Of a DNA stretch of 64,000 nt, positions 48,537-60,500 are shown piece by piece; the stretch's first letter is position 1, and the number at the start of each line of letters is the position of its first letter. The DNA comes from Lingula anatina (Eukaryota > Brachiopoda > Lingulata > Lingulida > Lingulidae). The position numbers and the translations under genes were made by a program. The notes beneath the pieces were generated by a model. That model made no database searches and was not told where the DNA came from. It was given only the letters and a program-made list of their open reading frames with translations. Location: positions 1,281,434 to 1,345,433 of the forward strand of contig NW_019773736.1 of NCBI RefSeq assembly GCF_001039355.2, written 5' to 3'.

Positions 48537-51500
48537 ATGTAGTACATTAAATGTTCTGACAAAATATTCTAATGATTTTAATGCCAAAAAAGAATATGTT
48601 TCTGTTTTAACATGTCTAACAACTCAGTTTGATGATGTATATGCAAACCATGTACAAACATCTCAATAGTCGTTAATATCCCCTAAATTTAGATTTCTTG
48701 TGTCTTTTTAGACTGCCAGGAAAAGAACTACAATGGAAACCAGCTGACGGGTATTCACCTCATCAAACCTGTGAGGAGTCGTGAATCTCTACGTGTATTC
48801 TGTGAAATGGACAAAAATGGCGGATGGACATTCATCCAAAGACGCCTGGATGGATCTGTGGAGTTTGGTCGGCCATGGAAGGAATACAAGGCAGGGTTTG
48901 GGGATGAGCAAGGAGAATTCTGGATTGGAAATGAAAACTTGCACTTTTTAACGTCCCAAACTAATTATACTTTGCTTATAGAAATGTGGGATATATATAG
49001 TAATTACTGGTATGCCCAATATGACTACTTCAAAGTTGACAACGAGAGTAACAAATATGCCCTCCATGTTGGAGGTTACCATGGCAATGCATCAGACTCG
49101 CTGTCATACTCCAATAACATGGCGTTCAGCTCACTGGACAGAGACAATGATGCCAGCAGCACCCACTGCGCCAAGTTTTACACCTCTGGCTGGTGGTACA
49201 AACACTGTCACTATAGCAACCTTAACGGGAGATATAGCATAGGGATTGTGTGGTTTAATCACGAGAGAGACGAGTGGATGGAAGTGAAAAGAGTGAACAT
49301 GAAAGTACGACCCTTACGGTCCTCAATATCTGGTGATGTTAGTTGATAATGGTATTGTGTCAGAACTTTATTTTTCATTTTGTCAGTATGAGTATTTTTG
49401 TCCATGATCTGTGTTGAAAGAATGAAACGATAGACTGCCACAAAGTTTGCCAATATTCTGTATGGTGAGGTCATTTTAATGTATGAGATATAATGCATCT
49501 TGTGTATCTTTTTATTTTGTCAAAGTCGTGTAGCTTAGAACTTGTCGCGTGAATGAATGAAGTGCCACAGTTTTGCCAATACTTCTGTACATGAGTGACT
49601 TTGTAGTTAGATAGTAGTAACCTTGGAGCAGCTGTGAGTGTAGTAAACCACCCCTCTAATAATTTACACAGAATTAATGACACGTCATAATTCTTCAATT
49701 AAAGTGAAAATAACAAGTGTTCCTGGTGTACTATATATAAGTATATCAGTAAATGGTATCAAGATTGACTAGACAACTGCCGTCCGTTTATTACATTTCT
49801 ATGAAATAAAATGTATGTATATATAGAAAGTGGGCATATTGTTTTTGATGGAAATGATAACTGTGATCTGAACACATGTGGCGATGTGTCTTTACTGCCA
49901 ATATTTCACGCAGTAACAACATGTCTTCTCATTTCATTAACTTCCCTTAAAACCAGCCACATGGATGCTACTTCTAAAATATTACTGTCACTTCAATGGG
50001 CACAAACTACTACACCGCCTTCCTTATCACTTAAAAATCCTTTAAATAAAGGATCAAATGTCTTGAAGAGGAAAGGGGCATATATCAAAAGAGTGAAAAC
50101 AATTTGTACAACTTTTTTTTCCAAATAAATCAACACCTATCTCTTTAAAGGAAAAGGAAGTGGGGAATTTGTTTTCAATATTCTGTAAACCATACCTCAA
50201 AAGGCACCCTGTCTCTTTAAAGAAAACTTAAAGGGAAGTGGGGGTTCAGCTTTCAATCATGGGTTTATAAAACCATACCTCAAAGGGCACAGCGTCAAAA
50301 AAGATGGGTAGGAACCAGTTGAGGGTGACGGTACTGATCTCTATGTCCAGCTCCTCCAGGTGCTGCCAAAGTTGGGGTAGCTTCTCTCTCAGGAACTCCT
50401 TCAGCACCTCTTGGTCTGCCTGGGCCCCCACTAAATTGTGGTCAAAGTAGTTCGGACTGAAGTACTTCTCTGTGATGGCCACCAGGGTCCTAGAATGGAG
50501 AAAGGATGTTGAGTTCAAGTTTATGCCATTTTATTTTAGTCAAAGTGAGAATTGTAATTTTCCATATACTGGTATATCATGGACTACAATTCCAAACAAA
50601 CATTTGCACACTCCACACAGTAATAAATACAAGGAATGGTATTGTTCACCCTGGCAAAGTGCTATGATAATTGTCACTATATAATATTTCACTGAAGTTA
50701 AAACTCCACAAAATGCTTCTCTGTCAATGTTAACAATAACATACAACAATATAAAAGAAGTTTCCTTTGCAACAGGTGATAAAAACGGCAATAACTATGC
50801 AGAGTTCATTTTTCTATCCAGAACTGTTTAAAACGTACCAGAAAGCATCTTCGGCCTCCATAAACAGAAGAGCCATCCCAACAATGAAATTCATCCCCTG
50901 GCAATACCCTAGCTGAGGATTGTGGACGCAGAAGGCTTGGAGCACCTCCCGCATCTTCTTTATCTGAAAATATTACATAAAATGGGGTTTACTTCTGATT
51001 TCCATACAAAAAACATGATGTTTGTTCTAAAGATAAATCTGTTTGTACAGTTAATTTCAATAAAACTAACTTTGCAGGGTGAAAATTAACTTACTGAAAG
51101 GGTTTCTATACAAGCTGATAAATTAAAAGATATTAAAAGGTTGACCACACACAAAAATACATCTTTCTCATTGGGAAATAAAAATAATACCCATGTTAAT
51201 CTTATATTCAGAAATAAGAAATAGTGTATGTAGAATGGTGTGCAAGTGACATACCCCATCTGATGTGGGACTGCTGAAGTGGATGTTGTTGGGCATTGTC
51301 CTCATTAAATCCAGAGATATTTGTCTCAGGTACCTGTTAGCATTCTGAAATATGACAATGGCCATACTATACATAACAGGGAACTATTAAGACAGTATTC
51401 AATATAATATAAACCAAAAAAAAAATGATGACAAAAGTCTGCATGTTGACAAGGAATACCAAAATACAATACATTGTTTAACTCCTAATATTTTATCATA

Positions 51501-54500
51501 CTATTCCTACTTTCTGCTAACATCAATGATTTCTTACATTTTACACAAAGACAATTTTATGATGATTAACCATTTACTTTACAAACAAATCCAAAATCAT
51601 TTGCTTTTTCAATGCCATGAACTTCATTCCTGTATCCATGCACAGTGCATACGTGCAGGCATACCTGAATTGTGTGTGTGTGTGTGTGTGTGTGCGTGCG
51701 TGCGTGCATGCGTGCGTGCTTGCATGCATGTTCATACTGACCACAGAATCTGGCATCATATTACAGACATTCTGGTAATAATGGGGTCCCTTGGTCTTGA
51801 CCAGGTCCTGCACCTGGTTATATATTAGCTGAGTCCACACCTCGGCTCTGTGCTGGGGAGGAATACCTGCCCTACACAGGGTCTTCAACTCTTTCTGAAA
51901 ACACATAGATGTACTATATATGAATGATCATTGACAGCTTTGTTCAATTTGATTTAGTAAAACTGAATTAAATTTATACATTAAGCTTAACAGAGGGTTT
52001 TTAATTTTTCCATTTATGAATAATTTTAACAGGAGACAACTAATTATTCAGATTACAAGAAAGATTGATATATTTTGTTCAATTGTCTAATGCGTCAAAC
52101 AAAAGTTTAATTAATAAAATATTGCTTAGCTGCAAAAATCCAGAGTTAACTTAATTGTGCCATACACCTTAATGTTATGACTGGTTAAAGGATGAGACTT
52201 ATCCCAACAACAAATGGAATTCTAACACAATGCTTTTTCGACACAACCAAGCACATCTACCACATTCAAACTGTCCCACTCACAGTTTTGGTCAGGCTGT
52301 GTCTGTGCAGCTTAAGGTAGTCTCTCCAGGCCTGCTGGTGCTGTTCATAAGACTGTAACTGGTGGCAGTAGTGCTGGTACAGCTGCGTGCACACAAAGTG
52401 CTGGATGAGACTGTCGTTTTCTGGTCTCTGCTTAAAACCGTAGCTGTCTATGTGGGCCTCGCCTTCTTGGAGCCTGGGGGATTACAGGGGGATTACAATG
52501 TTAGTTGACATACAGTTAACAGTGTGGATAAAAGTTTGCTAGTTCACGTATGATCACAGTGTTAATTGTGTGGATAACACTGTGTTAGTGCTGATATACA
52601 GTTATAGAGTTAACTGGGTAACATTGTGTTGGCATACAATCACAGAGCTTAGTTTGTGGATCACATTGTATTATTTTATATAGCATTCCCATAGCTGAGT
52701 TGAGGTTAAGCCTATATAGATGTGTTAATTACCCTGCTAGTTAGATAACATGCTTTGGCAAAGGCTTTTTACATTGTGTTAGCGGAGACACAATCCCAGA
52801 GTTAGCTGTGTTGATAACATTGTGTTAGTTGAGATAAGGTCTCAAGAACTGTGTTAATTAGATTGGGTTTGTTGAGATACAGTCCCCAGAGTTGTGTTTT
52901 TTTTAACATTGTGCTATAGGGCTGTATTGAGATGCTAACCCTAAAACTAAATGTGTAAATTGGATTGACTTGAGATACGGACCTGGGAGCTATGAAAAGT
53001 TGAGACATGTGTCATCCACAGCTGTGGGAGATCAACAAGTGGAGATTAACTATCTACAGCTAATAATGTTATAAAGATATCAGAAGTGCTGTCAGCAAAG
53101 TTGGGCCAATCTATCTTGAAGAAACCCATCCGCAGTACTGCAGCCACTTTTGTCTCACTTTATTCAATATAGAGGGCAGTGTGCCAATGCCGGGACCACC
53201 ATAGACAGCAAGACTACTCCTTCCACTGTCACTGTAATTGAAGTTGTGTTAATATATGAAGCATTCTGGACCCAGGCTGAGAAATGTGTGTGTGGGCGTG
53301 CGTGCGTGTGTGTGTGTGAGTGCGTGTGTGTGTGTGAGTGTGTGTGTTTGAGTGCATGCTTGAGTGTATGTGTGAGATAGAGAGAGAGGGGAAAAAAGCT
53401 AAAAAGATCACGAGATGAAAGCAAGTGCCACTTTCATAAAATGTTTGATAACTAACTCTACCTGTCATAAGAGGGCAGACTGGGATTAGATTTGTGTGCC
53501 TCATCCAGCAACTGCCTCAGTCTCACTTGATGCTGGTTAAAAAACAAAACAGAGTGATAACAATATAAATGAAACATCTATAAAACAAAAAATTGACACA
53601 ATGGTGATCACTGAACATCACAAATAGTGTTAAAAAGGGTCCTAGATGTGTGGAATGCTGAAATTATTTAGGGTGTTCCATGAAGCACCCCATTTCCATG
53701 CCTCATAAATGTGGCTTTTTATTCTGTGTCCTTCGTAAAACAAAGTCTTTATACTTGGGGATTCTTGATTTACAATTCACAAGACTCACATTTTCAATGA
53801 GATATGACTAAAGTTTTGCTTGATGTGATTTGTGATTTAAGGGCTTTATTTCTGTGATCATTACCCCCCCCCCATGGGACCCCCTTAAAATATGAGAGAT
53901 TTCCAATATATCATTTTTATCAATGATAATAACTAACTCACCCTGTCTCCTCCATACAGTTTTACTTCATATTCCTCCACCAAGTCCCCGTCAGGCATCC
54001 TAATGGTAGACTGGAGCACAAACAAATAGTCCCTCTTCCATTGGTCTATCTCTGCCTCAAGGCAGTGGATTTTTCTGAAGGATCAGAAAATAAGGAAAAT
54101 ATATTAAATTATGTAAAAAAATACAATAAAGATTACAAAATAAATTGACAAAAAAATTTAGACAAATTTAGATATTTTACATAATGCATACCATGTGATA
54201 ACATATGTTACTGATCCATAAATTTCTGGAAATCAAATGCTGCCCACCATTCATTTAAGACCATTTTCCTGAAAGGCCCCCCTCTCTTGTGTTCTGTTTA
54301 ACAAAAAAATTAAGAACAATTTGTCACTTACTTCTCCTGGTCCTGAAATTTCTCCCTCTCAAGCTGCCTGAGGTTCCCCAGTTTTTTTACCTCCTCGTTC
54401 AGAAACCGGTTCTGGTTCTGCAGCACCCTTGTCTTCTCCTGGAGCTTGGCATCAGGCTTAGAACTGCAGATAAAGAGGAAGCATGCTGTTAACAACTTTT

Positions 54501-57500
54501 GGTATGAGCTCAGAAGTGTGACGGGGTTTTTAATATCTCTTGCTTAATGACAGAAAAAAAGAGATAAAGAGCCAGTCATGCGATCCAGGCAGTTTGATGC
54601 AGGTATGATAAAACCTTATATGTAGAAAAACATGTCTGGTTAATTTTTCAATGATTTATATTTTTCGAACATTCAATACAGTTCATATATTTTACTGCCT
54701 TCTAAGGTACAGTTATTGCAATATAATGACATCCCGTTTTCTAAAAAAAAACACAGGTTCATATTAACTGTCTTAATTTTATGTGCATACACATCTCTAC
54801 ACCAATTTTAATTTTCCTCTCTCTACAGGTGGGAAAATCCATTATTTGTTCATCTTTGAAAACATAAAATCTAACAGTCAACTTAATAGTATCTCCTTTT
54901 ATAAATTAATGTCTGCAATGTATCCCTTTCTACTTCCTCACAACAATTAAAATTTTTGACCTCTAAAAGATTTACCTCTTCCCTTTCTCATTGTCAGCAG
55001 TCACCTCTTGCACAACTTCCAGTCTGGCAGCGTCTTTCCTCTCCAGTGCCTCCCTCAGCTTGCTCTCCTGGTTTAAGGAACAGGCAAGCTCTGCCTTGAC
55101 CTTCCTGATATACAATGCATATTGTTAATCTGTGACTCTAAGATACCACAAGGACTATTTCAACATTTAAAAATTGCAAAACAGAAATATATAAATCATG
55201 TTCAAAGGTTGTAATATAAAAATGGTGTTAAGACTTGTTTTCATTCCATGAATCAACCCAATATAAAGTATTCACAGTTCTTTTGTTAAATAAAATCAAT
55301 ACCCCAGTTGTTAAACTGAATCACAAAGACGTAAAGGTGCCTACATCAGCTCTCTCTCCAGCTCCGTCACTCTTCTGTCTGAGTCAATGGCAGAGTCGCT
55401 GGAACCACTGGCACTGAAATGTTAACTGGTAGAGTTAATTCCATCAGGTAGTGTATAAATATGTTGACAAATTGCATATAACCAGACCCCTGTATAACTC
55501 CTTTTCAATTGTGACTTTTGTTTATTCAACATAAAACTCAGTTTTACAAGGCAAATTATTTTAGATGTATAGCTTATGTATTCATTGGCTAAATAAATCT
55601 TTATATTATCTTTATCTCTTATTTTCAGGCCAGCTTTAAATACACTGTGCACCTGCATGCAAAATAGGTTTTAGAGCCAAAAATATATATCAAAAGACAG
55701 AAATTAGATCCATTCTAAAAATAATATTTCACACCCCAAAAAAATGCTATCGTTTAAATGTTGCCATATTGAAAAATGATAATGCAAAAAAATACAACTT
55801 TGACAAATCAACAAAAATCGAAGTGTTACTACTGCTTATACCTTCTCTCGCTCCCTTGCCTATGCCTGCCCTCTCTAGCTATCCCAGCATCCTCTGTGTG
55901 CAGAAAAGCATCGTCACTCTCTCCACTGGCTCCACTGCTCCATTTTCTAGAAGCAGACGATGCTGAAGAAGTCAGCTGAAATGATGGCGCAGTCAAGCTG
56001 TGTGCATCTGGGGACAACAATGGTGGCACTGAAACAAATAAAAAGTACTTCTAAGCTGAATTACAGTATTAACTAATTTCAGAAGAGTGGTCATAAAATA
56101 TTTCTGTATAGATCGATTCAGCATTTTTCTCTAGCCTAACAAATTGATGCTGCAACTTCATGCTGCAACTTGTATTTTCATGTATAATAATTCAGTACAC
56201 TATGTTGAGGCATAATATCAGCCAGCTGTAGACTGTCTTGTGAACAGAGACATTTACATCGAGACCAAAAGGAGACCATAGATCCTCTAACCCTTCTCTT
56301 GTTTTATGCTGGTAGATTGAAATGCAGCCCTCTGTAAGTGCATACCCAATCTTAAAACATTACTAAGGAAGTGAAGATGAGGGCTTCAGCAATTACCTAG
56401 TAATGCATAGTAGCATACGGGCACTTATCTGAGTGCTTTTTCTCTTATATCAGCCTTATAATAGTTCATCTGTAATGGTATTAAAATCTGAAGTGCTTGT
56501 TAGCATATAACACTCACTTGAGGATAAAAATTATGAAATGTGATAAAAGAAATTAGAAACACTATATAACCTAAGACATATTTGTCAATGCAATGTCAAA
56601 TTGTATTTGGCCATACAATTTGAGATGTAAGGGCGAAATATTTAGTTAAAACACAAAATGCACCATACTCTGCATGCAAATTAGTATCTGTAGTATAAAA
56701 AAATTGATACTTTTTTGAAATCTCAGATTTAGAAGTATTTGAAAATCAATGCAAATCTTATCTAATTATTGTTCTTTGTGCTTTTGTTAAGGTAACAAAA
56801 GCATTTGCCTGCTGTGTGGATGCCAAATACAGTAATGACTATCTTTCCAATGGAGAAGAAACGATCATCTTTCATATACATGATTTTGGAATCATTAAAA
56901 ATTTCTGTGAAACATTTGTGGTTTTACTGCATAGAATAATAGAACTATAAGGTAGTCTGGTTTTCATTCTTTGCCACCACTAAATAGCAATGTTCTAATT
57001 CAATTAAAAAATTTATGACAGAATCTGTAAAATTCACAAAAAATGTTGTCATTACCATAAACTCTGTCATCTCAGGTGTCAGATGTCTACTAGTAAAAAC
57101 TCACACAACGTGACAAAAATTACTTGGAGACAAAGGTATGCCTTTACCCACCTGCAAACTGGCGTTCCTCTCCATATCCTGTGTCTATGGTACCAAACCT
57201 CTGGAACCTCAGGCGGAACACATCTCTTCTTTCCCTCATGGAGGAACACCTCACAACAGAGGAATGAGTCGTCTCCATGTCATTCACCAAAGACTTGCTT
57301 TCTGAGAGACTCTGCAATAATTAAGTGTGTATAAAATAAGCTGCACGTTCTCTGCAATAATAAAGTGTGTATAAAACAAGCTGCACGTTACATGTATACA
57401 TGTAGCTGTAACTTCTGATAAGGCAGCTGATAGGGCTCGACATAAAAACAGTTTGGTCGAGCTGAAGTCTTGTAGAAAACCAAACACAAAAAAATTAAAA

Positions 57501-60500
57501 CATCAACTTGTATGCCAACAATTAACAATTTGATTGCAAATCTTCCACCATCTATTTTTGTTGACTGAATTGCCAGAAAAAACTTCTCATGTTTGGTAAT
57601 TGATGTATACCACACTGGTCCGAATATCTCATTGACAATGAAGCAAAGAATGCACATGCATCCACAAACATGTGTTTCTCTAATCCACACACACGTATTT
57701 AGGCGTACATTCAGCATATCAGGTATATATCTAATTCTGCGTAAGCTTTTTACACTGCCACCATCCAGGCACTTCTAATACTACATAACAACACCATGAA
57801 TAATATATCTATGTCAGGTACTATATATCCACAACATTATGACACATCACTAGATTGTGTAGTGTATATAGAGATTGACTGTGCATATTACAAACCACAC
57901 AGCAAGTAGTATGGTCACATTCAGGAGCTGAGAAAATCATCATGATCATTTCTGCTTATCAAGGTGGAAGACATACCAACCATCACAGAAACTTATGCAT
58001 TTATCATATTGAAACATCATCATAACAGAAAATGTGTGTAATTCATGGCTGCTATATAAATAGCACACACTGTTCCTTCCCCTTCCCAAATAGATAGTAC
58101 ACACTGTTCCTTATCCTTACCCAGTCTAATACATACCACACCTTGTTCCTTACCCTTTCTCTGCCACATGCTTCCCCATCACTGACGCTGTCAGAGCTGG
58201 ACTCTCGAAGCGCTCTCTTCACATAACTGTCTCTCTTGGCCTAAAATAACACAGGTTACAGAAAGGTATAATGACATCAACCAGTACTAGTATATACTCA
58301 TGATAGCATATTAACATTTTGATGGTTGTACAAAATAATTATAATCCATTATTTCCCTCAATCCCCTCCCCAAGGTGAAATCAGTTGAATAATTAGTCTA
58401 GTTACTGGACCAATATTGACAGTATGCTTAAATAAGTCAGCTTGATAAGACCATTTTCTCTGATTCAGGCCATACCACATAATATGCTGGCCTTCATTTG
58501 CTAGCAATATACTTGTAGGCCTGTATGGGATGATGTGAATCAGCAAAGATCTACTGTGTGCTCCAGATACTATTCAGTCACACATGATCAGAAACTTGTC
58601 ACGTGTGTTCACTGGTGCATAGATGACCTTGACAAATAATTAACTTTTCTTGCTTTACCTTTCATCAGAGCCATTAAAACACCATTTTCATCTTTAATTC
58701 ATTTCATTTGTAATTACCGGTACTTATTCCAAGGCCATGTCTGTTTCTAGAGACATTGCTCTTTTGTAACATTAAATGCTCTTTTGTTTGAAACCTAAAG
58801 CTTAAATTAAAATATAAAACCTGCATCCATCTATGGTCTTTTTATTTAACATCACTATTATTATGCATCTTTTTGCATTCTAACTGGTTCAGAGAAAATA
58901 TTTATTTGTGCACCCTCTATTGTTTTTCACAACATATCTCTGATACAAAGTTTAGGCTTGATTGTGAACACTTAACACTCATTCCCTGCAGTGGAAGCAT
59001 TTCATCATATATATAAATTATAATTGTTTTGACTTGACTCAATGAAATTTCTGAAAAAAAAAAAAAACTTTTTTCAAGATCACAGAATACTCTAGCTATG
59101 ATGTACATAAAAATATAGAAGATATAAAAACCTTCACTCAGTTCAAGTTTTTGTCTGACGCCTTTTGTGATAACACCTGGTTATGTGCATGCTGGTTGTG
59201 CCGCATTAAGGCCATGAAAAATGTAGAGGGCAGCAATGTGCTATGGCCTTCAGCTGGGTTCATAGCAACGAAACAGTAATCCTATTTTATAATAATGTAA
59301 ATGATATGGAGTCCTAAACTGCCACAAAAGATAGATTCCATAATGGTCTAAAATTCGGGGTGGCAATCCTCATGTTGACAGTTAACCACATCAAGTCTCA
59401 CCATTAAGATATCTTATTTCCAGCCTGACTATAACTTTCAAGACATTTAATTTCAGGGGAGATGGACAATATTTGACTGTGCTTAACATTTTACAATCAC
59501 GCATCACAAAATGACCATAGTCATCACCAAGTCTTGCACCATTGTTTCCTTTGTCACACGGACACAAAAGGGCTGCCCAACCCAACTATCAAGTGACAAT
59601 AGCCACCGATTCCCTTACAGGTATTGTGTCACGGGGTCAAAGACAGTTTACAGCAGCTTAATTGAAGGTGACAGGACAGTGAGAGTAAAGCCCACCTGAA
59701 GACCCAGCAGCCATATCATCATCGACTCATGGTTGTCAGCTGTAAGGTAGAACTCTTTGCCCTCAATGCTGAAAGAAAAATCAAACTGGTATTCATTCAT
59801 GTATGTAATAAACAAAATATTGCTGGTCTTCATAGTTTTTTATTTTAACTGTAAATAAAAATATCACAATCTTGACTTGATTAAATAGTATTACTGAAAA
59901 TATAAATATGTGCTCTTAAAGAGTAGCTCTCACTCTCCATTCTTCTATTACTAAAATGAGTTTGAATTCATTGCTGTTAATTTGGCAAGCTCTCGGTGAA
60001 GATTACAATTGAAAAAGATATCTATATTTCAAAATCATTTAAACATTACAGTAACTGTCTTTTCTTATTAATTCATATTTAAAGGTCTTTGCTAAAATCT
60101 GGACATACCTAACAATAAACTGATTATTCTGATCTAAACTCAGAGAGATGGTGGCATCTTTTATATCAACGCTATCAGTGGGTTTGCTCTTTTTTGCCTC
60201 GTTTGCATTTTTAAAGCACAGCAATTTTCCTTGGCTGTCATCAAAAACATACCAATAACGCTTCTTGGGCTTTATACGACCAAATGCTGTAAAAGGAAAA
60301 AATATTTCAATTTTATAAGCACCATGAACCTAAACTAAAATTTAACATCCTCAACACTTAACGTAACATACATAAAGGATTGCAAACTCTTTTTTATCTC
60401 ATTACACTTTTCTGATCATTTTCTCAAAAATTTAAAAAAAAAAAATTCTATCGAATAAAACCACACAAACCTCCTCCTGGGCGATAATACAAATATCCCG

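Larger units (their letters stand above)
36521..50278 (-). other. 13.8 kb TBC1D2-like intron hosting the nested gene
   Basis: The donor GTATGG (50278) and acceptor TTTTGTAG (before 36520) join VPFE to TLLRIWDCF. Outside the nested gene, 36521-40400 and 49347-50278 hold no recognised gene; a G-rich patch lies at 40890-40920. Intron 1 of the nested gene (40770-46958) has microsatellites and one foldback element. Confidence 0.8.
36341..52473 (-). other. TBC1D2: TBC (Rab-GAP) domain exons, interrupted by a 13.8 kb intron
   Basis: Exons 52473-52284 through 36520-36341 encode the TBC domain. The arginine-finger motif IxxDxxR is ISLDLMR in exon 51344-51255, followed by TMPNNIHFSSPTSDG. The glutamine-finger motif is LGYCQGMNFIVG in exon 50963-50839. 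Both catalytic residues are present, so the protein should be an active GAP. The domain then crosses the intron 50278-36521: NWFLPIFFDAVPFE joins TLLRIWDCFLLEGPKVLF in phase 0, matching the family continuously. The post-TBC helix TAFEDLNPFPRRKDIT follows at 35901-35764. Confidence 0.93.

Noticed and set aside
48485-48669. Poly-Asn C-terminal end for the fibrinogen-domain protein
   Set aside because: This is read-through of intron 2; the GT/AG pair restores the frame into a complete fibrinogen domain.
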